NCBI GenBank assembly: GCA_033002965.1
Contig: JAURVB010010371.1
Span: 1-64,000 of the forward strand
DNA: 64,000 bases
Direction of reading: 5' to 3'
Source of the DNA: Piper betle
Taxonomy: Eukaryota; Streptophyta; Magnoliopsida; Piperales; Piperaceae
The notes beneath the pieces are model-generated. The model was not told the origin of the DNA. It searched no databases and was given only the letters and a program-made list of their open reading frames with translations. Positions 25,645-39,300 of the stretch are shown one piece after another. The number at the start of each line of letters is the position of its first letter. Position 1 is the stretch's first letter. Made by a program: the position numbers and the translations under genes.

Positions 25645-28600
25645 TGTAAAACCTAGCTTTGGGTTAGGAGTTTTACCCGCTTGTAGGTTGCTCAGTTCGG
25701 TCTAGTCTTGAGTTGGTTCGAGTGAGCTCAGAGCCAGACCAATTTTTAGAATATGAGTATGGAGCCCAAATGGCCATATGAGCATGTTGTGGTGGCTGAG
25801 TATGCCACATGCAGATGACAACGAACATGTAGTTATCAGTGTATACACGAGGTATACAAATGATTCTTTTTATGGGTTAGCCAGGGTTTTAGGCCTAGAT
25901 CTAGGCCGTTGTAGCACTAAGTATCTTTTTGGGATTTTCAGGGTATTTCATTTGCATGCAGCATAGGGATTTCAACTCACCTGAATTGTGCCCCTATGGG
26001 CCCAACTCAATTGAGTTTAGGGTTCGAGGCCCATTTAGCCTTTTTCCCCTTGATTCCTGCCTATAGAGTCACTTTTAGGATTCGAGTCAGTTTTAGACTT
26101 TAAACGGTCTCGATCCAAGCTTCTGTCCATATGTATATTGCATATACCCATAGGTGGGTCCAACTATGACCATGAGTTGTCAGACATTCAGATCGTACCA
26201 CATGGCAAGATCTAACTGTCCATGTCAGCCCTAGCATTCTCCATTTGATTTTTGAGATTTCCCACGATTTTGAGCTTTTCACCCATAGGGCCGTCACCAC
26301 TTTGGCTTGCCACCGGCGAGTCTTTCCTCGCCCCTCGTCCATCGGATCTGCATCCCCATGACCGCCTTCTAGCTTGGCTTTCCATTCGTGCCACTAACGA
26401 CCACTGGCATCACTGCGGTCGCCGCTGGCAAGGGAGTTTTGAAGCCAATTGTAGCTGCCGCATGCTGCTGCCACCCCTTCGGGCCTATTTTTGGGCACCG
26501 ATAGAGCCATCTCTGGCTGATCCGACCACCCACACATCTTTATCTTGCCAAGGTCTCCATTTTGAGACCACCCACGACCACAGCCATAGGTGCAGTCACT
26601 GTCGGCGATGCCACCAACCCGTGGCGATGCCTCACTTCTCGGCCATTTTTCTACCGTGCCAGTGGCTGGATCCGCCGATCGCCACCACCATCATGGTCCT
26701 GGTTGCATGGGCCATCATCCCCACCAGCAGCGACCCTAGCCACACATTTGTCGACATTTTTTGGAGACGGGCAACTAGCTCCCCCGTCTGGCCGATTTGC
26801 TTGCGTCGCGTCCGCCTGCCTACGTTCATGTCTGCTTCATCATGCCTCGAGTCGCTAGTCCGAGCATGTGCCTGTGTCCATAAGTCTAGACCAGCCCAGT
26901 CGACCTAGCCCAGTAGTTTCATTTAACCCAGACAAAGCTTGACTCAGCCCAATTCGGTTCGGTTCCGCCAGTTGATCCGGTTAAGTAATTTTCAGACTCT
27001 TTTCGTATCGTTCTTCCACTGTTTTTGGTAATTTGAGAACCCTTATATTAGTTTAGATGCATATTCACATGATTTAGCATGTTTGGATGTTATGATTATT
27101 TTTCTATTTTTATTGTTTTATTTATTTATTATTATTATTCATTTCGTATTATTCGTGTATTTATTGATTATAATGCATGTTTATATGATTACTTATTATT
27201 ATTAATGATATATTTACTTACTAATATTAGTCTTATTTATGTTTACTAAATTTTTGTGTGTGTGTGTGTCTATATATATATTTATTTATTTGTTCGTGTA
27301 TATGTTATTATTTATTTGTATTTAATTATGTATTCTTGTATTGTATAATTATTTATTATTATCATGCATTAATGAGTATTAACTATTTGCTTGTTTGTTT
27401 ATTGAATTATTCTTTATTTATTTATTAATTATTTAATTATTTATATGTTTACTAACACAAGTATATATGATATTTACTTGTGTTTACCCGTGTATTCATA
27501 TAGTATAATTATATTATTAGTTTTATGATTAGAGTATTATTTATGTTCATGTATTTATTATTATCTAATTATCTATGAGTGTAATTCCCTGTTTTATTTA
27601 TTTATTCATTAATTATGTCTCGATTTGTGTGTCACTTGTTTAGTTATAGATTTGTTAGCATTGTTTTCTTTTTAATGATTTATTAATGTATATGAGCACA
27701 CACCACAAGTATGCATCATATAGAGATATCAGTATTTTACTTAGCAGTGGGTTTCGATGTACGTTATGGAGTCCGAGCTCATCGTAGATGTCCTCGATGC
27801 TCTTAGAGCTTAGACCACAGGTTCGTAGGACTCTCCCTTTTCTTGATCTCTGCATTTGACTCCCTACGTGTCAAGTTTAATTGTATTTTAGATGTAGGAC
27901 AACATTAACGGTGTTTTATCGAATCCTTCTGATGTCGAGCCATTTAGCCATATTTCCTATACATGTTTAATAAAACTACAAAAGGATGAGAACCCTTATT
28001 TGTTTTTGAACTAAAGCTCTAGAAATATATGAGTACGTGCATTTTTAGTAGGATTTCACGAATAAGAGAGTGATCGGTATGGAGATATGTATGGACCACG
28101 CTAGTACTCCTTCAAACCCTGAGGTAGTGCGGAGTATGAGGGTAGTGCGTAACGCAACATATTTTCGCAATATGTGGCACTAACTTAACTATTCCTTTTG
28201 CCACTCGAGTACCATGTCTGGAGTAATATGGAGGATGTGAGGGCATTAAGCATTGTATGTATGAATATGAATATTAGTCATGCATGCGAGCAGTTATTTG
28301 TTTAAGTATGTTTACCTACCGCCTAGTGTGAGGCAATTCTGAAGTTTCATAATTTTTCGTAGGTAATGGAATACCCATTTGTCAATTTGTACTAGTTATT
28401 TTTCAGACCAGTGACGCTTGTTACCAACATTTTTCATATAGTAGGTGTTGTAATCCTGAGTCGACTTTGGTGGGAGGATAGATAAACGCTACACACACTT
28501 AAGCTCTGCGAAATTATTTACTTTCTTACTTTTACTTATATTCAATGTGTTTTGACGCGTATTTAACAATGTTTTCAATTTTCATGACACCAAGAAGATT

Positions 28601-28712
28601 GTTTCAATTTATTTTATCGATTGAGTCTTACCGTCTAACAACCTTAAACATGACTCGATTTGATCATAACATTTCTGATTCTGTTTTGGTGAACCGAAAT
28701 CGAGATGTTACA
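25645..28712 (+). mobile_element. 3' LTR of the LARD-like element, 3,068 bp
   Basis: It starts TGTAAAACCTAGC, directly after the polypurine tract, and ends CGAGATGTTACA. The GC-rich part (26.25-26.9 kb) gives a 218-residue ORF that is not conserved in other LTR copies. It has TTTA-rich tracts (27.1-27.6 kb) and a (GT)n run near 27255. The sequence after the end is AGTGT; the matching left duplication is lost with the truncated 5' LTR. Confidence 0.85.
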
Positions 28713-29029
28713 AGTGTTAACAATAATATCTATTATTATTGCATAAAGCAGATCATCACAAGAAATTATTTTCCTTGTTTATAACAATTTATATTACCTA
28801 CTCAAGATTTTCAGGGAGAACTCATTATTTATGGCGATTTTTATCGCCACAATTGTGATATTTAATTAAGATTTTTATTATAAAGTAAGGTTTGGTTAAC
28901 ATGAACATAGTGTAAGTGAAAAAATGATATGAAATAGAAATGCAATGACGTGAAAATTTTCAAAATTTCCTTCACATGTTTGGATAGTAAGAAAATGAAA
29001 TGAAATATTCCTTGTCATATGCATATGCA
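28713..29029. other. Spacer between two opposing LTRs
   Basis: This is 317 bp of AT-rich unique-looking sequence. No gene. Its last bases are ATGCA, the left target duplication of the next element. Confidence 0.6.
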
Positions 29030-32000
29030 TGTAACACCCCAATTTTTTGATTCACCTAAGAACAGAATAAAAAATGTTACAATCGAGTTGAGTCATGTCT
29101 ATAATTGTTGGTCGGTAAGAATTGATCGATAAAATAGATTGAAACAACTAGGTTGGCATCATGAAAATGAAAGGCACTGTTAAATATTAGTCAAAACACA
29201 TCAATTATAAATAAAAGTAAGAAAGAGAATAACTACGTTGAGCTCAAGTGTGTGTAGCGTTTATCTTTCCTCCCACCAAAGTCGACTCAGGATTGCAATA
29301 TTTACATATATAATACGAAAAATGTTAGTAACAAGTGTTACTAATATGAAAAATAACTAGTACAAACTGGCAAATGGACATTCCATTACCCACGAAAACT
29401 TATGAAACTGTAGAATTGCCTCACACTAGGCGGTAGGTAAACATACTTAAACAAATACCAGCTCACATGCACGACTAATATTCATATTCATACATACAAT
29501 GTTTATGCCCTCACATCCTCCATATTACTCCCGCCATAGTACTCGAGTGGCAAAAGGAACAGTTAAGTTAGTGCCACATATTGCGAAAATATGCTGCGTT
29601 ACGCACTACCCTCATACTCCGCACTACCTCAGGCTTTGAAGGAGTACTAGTGTGGTCCATACATATCTCCATACCGGTCACTCTCTTATTCGTGAAATCT
29701 ATAAAAATGCACGTACTTATATTATAGGTTTAAGGAAGAGGCTTGTATCATATATTTCTAGAGCTTCAGTTCAAAAACCGATAAGGGTTCTCATCCTTGT
29801 AGTTTTATTAAACATGTATAGGAAATATGGCTAAATGGCTCGACATCGGAAGGATTCGATGAAACACCATTAATGTTGTCCTACATCTAAAATACAATTA
29901 AACTTGACACGTAGGGAGTCAAATAGAGATCAAGAAAAGGAGAGTCCTACGAACATGTGGTCCAAGCTCCAAGAGCATCGAGACATCTACGATGAGCTCA
30001 GACTCCGTAATGTACATCGAAACCCACTGCTAAGTAAAATACTGATGTCTCTATGTGATGCATATTCGTAGTGTGTGCTATATCATCAATATATTCTAAT
30101 AAAGAAAACACTACTAACAAACCTATAACTAAACATGTGGCATGCAAATCGAGACATAATAATAAATAATAAATAAATAAATAAATGCACACATAGGTAA
30201 TTAGATAAATAATAAATACATGAACATAAATAATACTCTAATCATAAAATAATAATATAATTATACTATATAAATACACGGATAAACATGAGTAAATATC
30301 ATATATACTCGTGTTAGTAAATATATAAATAATATAATAATAATTCAAAAAATAAATTTATAAACATATAGTTAATACTCATTAATCATGAATAATAATA
30401 ATATCATAGTTATACAATACAAGAATATATAATTAAATATAAATAAATAATAACATTATGCGAACAAACAAATAGCTAAATAAATAAATAAGTAAATAAA
30501 TACACACACACACACACACACACACAATTTAGTAAACATAAATAAGACTAATATTAATAAGTAAATATATCATTAATAATAATAAGTAATAATATAAACA
30601 TGCATTATAGTCAATAAATGCATGAATAATAAGAAATGAATAATAACAAATAAATAAATAAAATATTAAATAAAAAATAATTATCATGACACCCAAACAT
30701 ACCAAATCATGTGAATATGGATTTATACTAATATAAGGGCTCTCCAATTACCAAAAATAGTGCAAGAATGGGACGAAAATAGTCTAAAAATGACTGAACT
30801 AGGTTAACTGACTAAATCGAACCAAGTTGGGCCGAGTCAACTTGGCCTGGGTTAAACAAATTGTTGGGCTGGGTCAGCTGGGCTGGTCTTGATTGATGGA
30901 CACGGGCACGGGATCAGACTAGTGGACTTGGGCATGACCAGATGGATGCGAACACGGGCAAGTAGACGCAAACACGAGCAAGCAGACTCAAACATGGGGA
31001 AATGGGTCAAATGGGGCAGCCAGTGCCCATCACTGAAAAACACCAATAGTGACGAGGCTGGGGTCACCATTGGTCCGGGTTGATAGAGGGCGTCAAGGCG
31101 GAAGTGCTGGTGGTGATGATTGGCGAAGTCCGCCAGCTGGCTGGCTGAAAAATAGCCTAAAAGGGGCAGTATTGCTGTCGGGTGTGGCAACGTTGTTGGA
31201 AGCGATCACAGCCATGACGATGATGATGGGTGGTCTCAAACGATTGATCGTCGAGTGAGGAAACTATCTAGGTTGATAGTCGGCGGTGTCCGGCCGGTGG
31301 CTGGCCTGAAAAAGACCGGAATCGATCGAAAATGCTGCCAGGAAACTGCGAAGGTCAGTGTTAGTCTCAAGCGGAAGATCTCAGTGAAGGGAAGTTGTCA
31401 AGGTAGTCGGCTTCACCGGTGGACACTCGCTGGTGTTGGAAAATGGCCCGAAAGGGTGGCCGCAGCGACAGAAATCGACCACAAAAATGTCATCGCCGGT
31501 AGCGACTGCAGTGTCACCAATGATGATGGTGGGTACAGACTGATAGCCAGTTGCGAGGTGGTCACGATTGTACCAATCCGGTGGTCTGGAGAATCGGCGA
31601 AGTCTCATTGGAGGTGAGCCAAAGTGGTCATTGCCCTAAGGTGAAAATCCTCAAAATAGTGGGAAATCTATAGAAATCAATGGGAGGAAGCTAGAGCTGA
31701 TGTGGATAGCTCTGATCTCACCACGTGGCACAACTTGAATGTCCGACAACTTGTGGCCTAGTGGGGCCCCATATGAGTATATGCACTATACATGTGGATG
31801 GAAAGCTCAAAACAAGACAGTCCAAAGTCAAAACTGATGCAAGTCTTAAAATTGACTTAATCAGCTGGAATTAAGGTAAGAAGGGTAAACGAGCCTAAAA
31901 CCCTAAACTCAATCAAGCTGGACCCACAAGGGCACAATCCGGTAATTGGAAATCTCTATGATACATGCAAATGAGATACCTTGAAAATCCCAAACAGATA

Positions 32001-32294
32001 CTAAATATTGCAACAGCCTAGATCTAGGCCTAAAACCCTGACTAACCAATTAAAAAAATCATTTGTATACCTCGTGTATACATTGATAACTCATGTTTTA
32101 TTGTAGCCTAACTGAATCTATCATCTACATATCGGGCATACTCAGCCACCATAACATGCTTATATAGTCATTTGGGCCTCATACTCATAGTTTAAAAATT
32201 AGTCTGACGAGAGGTCACTCGAACCGACTAGAGACTAGCCTGAGTTGGGCAAACTACAAGTGAGTAAAGCCTTAACACAAAGTTGGGTTTTACA
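29030..32294 (-). mobile_element. Solo LTR, 3,265 bp, perfect target duplication
   Basis: It starts TGTAACACCCC and ends GGGTTTTACA. ATGCA occurs at 29025-29029 and 32295-32299. It contains a (CA)n run near 30500-30528 and AAAT-rich tracts. It is the same family as the 25645-28712 LTR but on the opposite strand. Confidence 0.9.
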
Positions 32295-33448
32295 ATGCAT
32301 GTGCCTCCCAAAATTTCCTCCAATTTCTTTTACTTTTCACAAGAAAATATTCCTTCATAAATTTTTATATTGAAGTTGCTCTGACCGAAAAAATATTTCA
32401 CTTGACTAAATTCAGGACATCCAAAACTGACCAAATGAATATACAGGAGTCAATATTTGAGATCTCTAATCAATCATTGGCCCCATAAAAAAATATTTTA
32501 TAATCATCATGGGAAAGTCCATGTGAAATTGGAATAATATCGATAAATATACAAAAATATTTGGCATACCTAATTACCACCCAACTAATGTCAAAGAATG
32601 ATTTTAGTTGAGAGATTATATCTGACATCAATAAATGATCAATGATATCCTTTACAAATTTTTATGAAGAAAATATTTGAATATTCTTACAGATAATTTT
32701 ATTGGAAAACTTTCAAAGAAATTCACCACAAATAATAAACTCTCTTACATTAATAAAAGGGCATCAAAAGTTGCTCTCCAATGAAAATTAAGAGAGATGA
32801 ATATTCAAAATATAATAAATTAAAAAATAAATAAAATTATTATAGTCTAGCTTCCCATTTTTTTCAGAGTTATATCTATAAAATAAGAGAATATCCCTAT
32901 GATATCCTATCATTATAAGTAGATATGTCATATGCTGATCTATAGTTTTAAATACAATATTGGACATCGTACAAGATTTTTAAGTGGTATGAAGTATGAT
33001 CGATTTAACCAGGTCAAACTGGGTTGAACCCTATTGAAGGTAGTATACCGCTTGAAATTAAAATTATATATATATTCCTTATCCCTTTAAATTATCAATT
33101 TGATAATTTGAAATGAGTTTTTTTCCTTTAATATTCTTGGAAGTTTTAATAGTGTTATACTATACATTTTATTATTTTATTCTAAAATTAAAAACTATCA
33201 TCGGTTGGACTTAAATAAGATTAAATTATTTTTAAAATCTTGCAAGTATTTTTCTAGAGAAAATGGTGACGATGATTCCTTCAGCACATGAATTTTTAAA
33301 AAATGGATGAAGAATAAAATGATATGCCACGGCATGACTGAAATTACCACGTCTATAGCTACTTAATATAGGACACCCACAAACTGTGAATATTTTCTTG
33401 TGTCACCGTCATTCTATATTTCAATGTGTAGCTGCATAAAAGCAAATA
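32295..33448. other. AT-rich intergenic sequence
   Basis: No gene, RNA or repeat recognised. Confidence 0.4.
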
Positions 33449-33501
33449 GTCCCACGTCGCTCTGGACTTGAAAGAGGGCAGACCCTAAGTAATTATAAAT
33501 A
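33449..33501 (+). promoter_or_regulatory. Possible snRNA-type promoter (USE plus TATA box)
   Basis: GTCCCACGTCG (33449-33459) differs by one base from the plant snRNA upstream sequence element RTCCCACATCG. TATAAATA starts at 33494, leaving 34 bp between them, the spacing known for Pol II snRNA genes. The sequence after about 33525 does not match U1-U6 or U3, so it may be a promoter relic, an unknown small RNA, or a chance or TE-derived match. Confidence 0.35.
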
Positions 33502-33614
33502 AGGTAAAGGTTTTATAAGCCTGAGCAGAAAATTTTATTTGCCCAAGCTTGATCTGGGTTGTCTGATTATAAAGATGACCCAAATCTATTTTTTTTAAAA
33601 ATAATAATAATAAA

Positions 33615-34090
33615 CTCTCCCGGCGCCGGCGGCCGCCGCGCCGCTGTGCTGGCCAAGGCCAAGGCGGCCTTGTTTGGCCGCCCATTGGCCGTGGTCGGAT
33701 CATGTTGCGTGGCCACAAGAATTTGGTTTATTTTCTCCCTGCGATAGCCAGCCCGATCCGAGCCGTGTAGCAAAAAGAACCAAAATTTCTATGGCTGTGC
33801 AGCTGGATCTGGCCCAGCCACTACAGGACGGCAAGGTCGAGGGGAGCAGGGAGGAGGGGCATCATACAATAGAGGAGGGGGAGTGGCGTAGAGGGGGGGG
33901 TGGGGTCGAGGTAGAGTAAGGAAGGGTGGTGGCCGCGGCAAGACGGCAGGGTCGAGGTGGAGCGAGGTGGGGTAGCGGCCGCACGGGGTTGGTTAGTGCA
34001 CGGCCAGCACAAGGCTGCGTGTGGCCGGCACGCTGGCGGTCGTTGGCGTCAGGGGGGGGGGGTATGGGTGTTAAGGGGAGGTGTGGGTTT
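33615..34090. other. GC-rich island in AT-rich DNA
   Basis: An abrupt change from A/T runs to CCGGCGCCGGCGGCCGC-type sequence, with G runs at 33890-33900 and 34051-34060, then back to (AT)n at about 34100-34130. No protein family recognised in any frame. Confidence 0.5.
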
Positions 34091-36377
34091 TTTCTAATAT
34101 AATATATATATTATATATATATATATCATCCTTGTAATCAAAAAGAAAATATTTCTGCCCTGGGTGCACCTCACCTCTCTTATAAATAAGCATGCGTAGG
34201 CCTTATATGAGTGCTACCCCTTTAAACTTTTGCAATTAGGGTTTACCCGTAATAAACCCGATTTAAGTGTAATGTGGTATGATAGTTTATGTTAATCTGC
34301 GTCTGGTTTGGTATTTAAAACTATGAATTGATCCAAATGGCACCATTAATATGGTAAATCACATTGACCAAGTAGTAGACAGGTTAGAGAAGATGCGACA
34401 TGTTTAACCTCTATATTGGCTGGAACATGAAGGGCATGTTTGGGGCTTGCAATGAAGTTCAACACTAAAGAGATCAATTAAGGTCGCATAACAAGCATCT
34501 TTAGCAATGATTTGCAAGAGTATATAAGCCTTTCTGCTTTCTTGGTCCTTCCTTCTTTCAAGTGCTGTACTTTTTTCAATGGGTATTGCTTGTTCATCTC
34601 CCCCTCCAAACAATTGCAGAAACAGCCCTAAACATTCCCAATACCATGGTGCAACATTGCACGGTGCAGATATTTTATATATGCATGGTAAGATGAGCAG
34701 GACTCATGATTTGAGATCAGGAAAGAATTAGAAACAAAAACCCAACATGAAATGCATGCACAGTTTGTCATTGGGAGAAAAAGAATGCAAATTTTAAAGT
34801 TAACTTTTATCATCACACAAAGTTAAAATGAGCCAAGCATATTATATGCTGCTTAGTTCATCAAATTTTAGGAGCATGCAAATGGGTACTTCGATTTTCT
34901 GCAACTACTATTATCAAAAGCTCTTAAATCACTCTATAGTCTAAAAGCACTTAAACAGGTGAAATAATTAACTAAGCGGGTTTCAGATACCTTACTTCAA
35001 TGCCTGTACATGCAGGGAGTTTAAATTCTTTAAATTATAAGTTCCTAACTCTAAAAATAAAAAATGAAAAGGCTTTTCTCCATGCTTTATAAGTAGGGCA
35101 ATGTGACTGTTCTAATCCACGTCTTCTTCACACCAGTTTTGGCCACGGTGAAAACCCATTGATTTATTATATATTTTGAAAATTTTTGAGGTAAATATAT
35201 GCTAATTTTTAAGTTTTCTCCACACCATCCCACTTTTTTCCCTTTTGAAGAGCAGTGGAAAGTTTCTCTATATTTTTTTTATACAAAATTAATATATTCG
35301 GTTTTAAACATCTCCAAATATAGGACGAAATTTAGAGTTTTTCTCCGCGACCAAAATTGGCATAGAGAAGAGTGTATTTTTCTCCACGCCGCAGTATTTA
35401 TAAAGTGTAGAAAAAAAGGTCACTTTCTTTTGTTGTGTAGCTACATTACTAAGGTTAAAACTCTATCCTATTGAATGAAAATATCAAAGAACAACGTTGC
35501 AACAATTTCCAAAATTTCCAAAACAATATATCAAATATCAACATTTCCCACAAAACACCTTAGTTACTCCTCCCTTTCTCTTTTGCTTTTCACATAACTC
35601 ATATGATCATTACCTTTGCTTTGCAATAGAGCTTGGGATTGCTTGGAGTGTGGGCCTTTTAATTCCTTACAGCTTGCCAATGCATGGACGCAAGGAACAA
35701 AAGAAAGGTTAACGATGAAGCTGGTGAACATTATCTTCGACCCAAAGAAGGTCAAGGATCAACTACTCCATTCGAGTTTGATAACAAGAGATTCAGAATT
35801 CAAAGTACTGTGTCAAAAATCGCAAACCCAGAATGTCAACAAGAAGGCTAACAAGCCTCAATCAATACAACTAGAAGGTAAGAACACCTACAACTCCAAT
35901 TTAGCTCATGCCTCATACACCAAAGATTAAACTGGCTTGAAGTTCATATTTCATCTCATGGTTCCGAAACTCGCAATCTTGCTAACACATGATCCCCACT
36001 TACTACTTACATAACATTTATCACTACTAAAACCATTATTGGACTTAGTAGTTGTTTTTGTTGTGTAGCAAGAAATTAAAGATTAGTATAAGCTGTGTGT
36101 AGATGATGATCTTATCAGTTTGAAGGCAGAAGACTTGCAATTTATTTCATAATTAATTGCTAGTGATAAAATTTTAAAAGTAGGCTCACAACTAAACCTT
36201 ATTAATCTTTGGAATTTAAATTCTTCAATGTTCTTGTTTTGAATGTTCATAACTAAACAATGCCATAACATCTATGCAGGAAAATGACCCAGTAAACTAG
36301 AACAACCATTCCCGCTAGTGCTACAGCTCCAGCAATCAACAAGAACTGATCAAAGAAACAGAGCAGATCATCAAAGA
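34091..36377. other. Intergenic sequence upstream of the FTIP1-like pseudogene
   Basis: No gene recognised. ORFs at 35.2-35.9 kb have low-complexity composition and overlap in several frames. It may include the former promoter and 5' UTR of the pseudogene. Confidence 0.35.
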
Positions 36378-39300
36378 ATGGCTGCTACAACCATGCAACC
36401 ACAAGTTAACCATCAACCTCAAAACCTCCAATGGCAACCACCAGGACGACTTCCAACTGAAGAACACTCACCCCCACCTGGGGGAGAGATGGCCAATGGG
36501 AACTGGGTTGACGAGCAGTGACAAGTACACCAGCACCTACGACCTTGTAGAACAAGTGCAGTACCTCTACGTCCGCATTGTCAAGGCCAAGGACCTCCCA
36601 AGCTCCATCACCGGCGGCTAGTGACCCATATGTGGAGGTGAAGCTCGGCAACTACAAGGGCACCACCAAGCACTTTGAGAAGAAGCACAACCCAGAATGG
36701 AACCAGGTGTTTGCGTTCTCCAAGGACCGAATCCAATCGACCACGTTGGAGGTCTTCGTTAAGGACAAGGAGATGGTGATGAGGGATGACTACCTCGGGA
36801 AGGTGGTGTTCGACCTCAACGAGGTGCCGACCAGAGTTCCACCGGATAGTCCCCTGGCTCCACAGTGGTACCGGTTGGAGGACAGGAGGAGGGGGGCAAA
36901 GTGAGAGGTGAAATCATGGTGGCGGTGTGGACGGGTACACAGGCCGATGAGGCCTTCACCGAAGCTTGGCATTCGGATGCTGCTTCGGTTCATGGTGAAG
37001 GTTTGTTCAACACGAGATCAAAGGTGTATGTCTCTCCAAAGCTGTGGTATTGATGCAGTTCATCCTCTGAGTTCTCTGTTTTGGGTCTTATTATTATTAT
37101 TCAGATTATGCAATGGCTAATGATGTTTTTTTATCAAACTGATATTCTTGGTGAATTTATGGTAGATATTAAAAGTAAGAGTTAGAAATAATTTAACCAA
37201 ATTTCTGACTTTTATTGGAAGAACCCGAGATTTTGTTGTTCATAGCCACCAATCACGATCAAGAAAAATAGCCCAAATTTGAAATTTTTGGAATTCATTC
37301 ATGGAACCTTTTGATCAGTGGCCACGGAATCAATCACAGAAGTCTTCCTTCCAGAGGAGATTTTGTCTCTCATAGCAAACATCATCAGCCTTATGTAATT
37401 AATAAGAATTTAATTATAAATTGAACCTAATATTTAGGGTATTTTTGAAATTTTGTCAGCATTGTCTGAGTCTGAATATACATAAAATTCATCCTGTTTT
37501 CATGAATTGAGTCGAAATTCGAGAGACTAGTTTATTCTTTCCTTATTTATTTACGGTTTTCTTTAATTTTCAGTGTATTTATTTTTATGATGTAGATTGA
37601 AATCAGTCTTTTATTGTCTGCTGTGGAAATAAATTAAATCAAATCTTTAAAATTATTGATAACTTTTCTGACAACATCATCAGCTTTATGTAATTAACTA
37701 GAATTTGTTTGTAAATTTTGGAACTAATATATAGGCACGTATGAAATTTTGTTAAAAGATGGAAATTTTGTTAGCAGACTTCTTCCTTATAAAAACTAAG
37801 GTTTGATCAATTGAGATAACAACCAAGAGCCTAGTTTATTTTCTTCTTCTTTATTTATGGTTTTCTTCAATTTTCGGCGGATTTCGTTTCATGATCTAGA
37901 TTGATTTTTCTACCATGCAACACTTGCATAATAGGTATCTCTAGAGTGAATGTGATTGAAGCTCAAGACATACAACCAAGTGAGAGGGGCAGATTACCAG
38001 AGGCCTTTGTCAAAGCTCAAGCTGGGCACCAAGTCCTCAAAACCAAGATCAGCTCTGCAAGAACCATGAACCCACTGTGGAATGAGGACTTGAGTGTCTG
38101 TGGCAGCAGGAGCCATCTGAGGAGCAGCTGAGTGCTAACTGTGGAAGACAGAGTGCACCCCTCCAAAGATGAAGGTCCTAGGAAGGATCACTCTCCCACT
38201 CTCCACCTTTGAGAAGAGGTTGGACCACAGACCAGTCCATTCTCGCTGGTTCAACCTTGAGAAGTTTGGGTTTGGAGTGTTTGAGGGTGATATGAGGAAG
38301 GAGCTCAAGTTCTCAAGCAGGGTGCACCTCAGAGTCTGCTTGGAAGGAGCCTACCATGTCCTTGATGAGTCCACCATGTACATCAGTGACCAGAGGCCAA
38401 CTGCTCGCCAACTATGGAAGCAACCAGTTGGGATTCTTGAGGTTGGCATTCTCAGTGCACAAGACCTCCTACCCATGAAAGTGAAGAGCGGCCGAGGCAC
38501 CACTGATGCATACTGTGTGGCGAAGTTTGCGCAGAAGTGGGTCAGAACAAGAACAATCATGGATAGCTTTACTCCCAAGTGGAACGAGCAATACACATGG
38601 GAGGTGTATGATCCTTCCACAGTGATCACATTCGGAGTCTTTGACAACAACCATCTTGGAGTAGGAGAAAAACCCACAAATGCTAGAGACTCAAGGATTG
38701 GGAAGGTGAGGATCCGGCTCTCGACTTTGGAGTCCAACCGCATATACACACACTCCTACCCTCTCCTTGTTCTTCACCCAACCGGGGTGAAGAAGATGGG
38801 CGAGCTCCAACTAGCAATCCGATTCACCTGCCTATCACTATCCAACATGATATACTTGTATGGTCACCCTCTACTCCCCAAGATGCACTACATCCATCCG
38901 TTCACGATCAACCAGCTAGACAACCTGAGGTACCAGGCCATGAACATTGTTGCCACCAGGCTAGGTAGAGCAGAGCCGCCGTTGAGGAAAGAGGTGGTTG
39001 AGTACATGCTTGACGTCGATTCCCACATGTGGAGCATGCGCCGAAGCAAAGCCAATTTCTTCCGAATCATGTCTCTGCTATCCGGCATGATCTCGATTGG
39101 GAGATGGTTCGGAGAGGTCAGCCATTGGAGGAACTCCATCACCACCGTCCTAGTCCACATCCTCTTCCTCATCTTGGTCTGGTACCCAGAGCTGATTCTG
39201 CCCACAATCGTGCTCTACATGTTCTTGATTGGACTATGGAACTACAGATTCCGACCTAAGCACCCTCCCCATATGGACACCAGGCTTTCCTGGGCAGAGG

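Noticed and set aside
26252..26908. 218-residue plus-strand ORF in the 3' LTR
   Set aside because: It is the same GC-rich LTR segment, not conserved in the 13.5, 19.6 or 31.0 kb copies, and has no recognisable domain.
35199..35930. ORFs just upstream of the FTIP1-like pseudogene
   Set aside because: There is no family resemblance and no link to the MCTP N-terminus; AT-rich composition and overlapping frames on both strands argue against coding.
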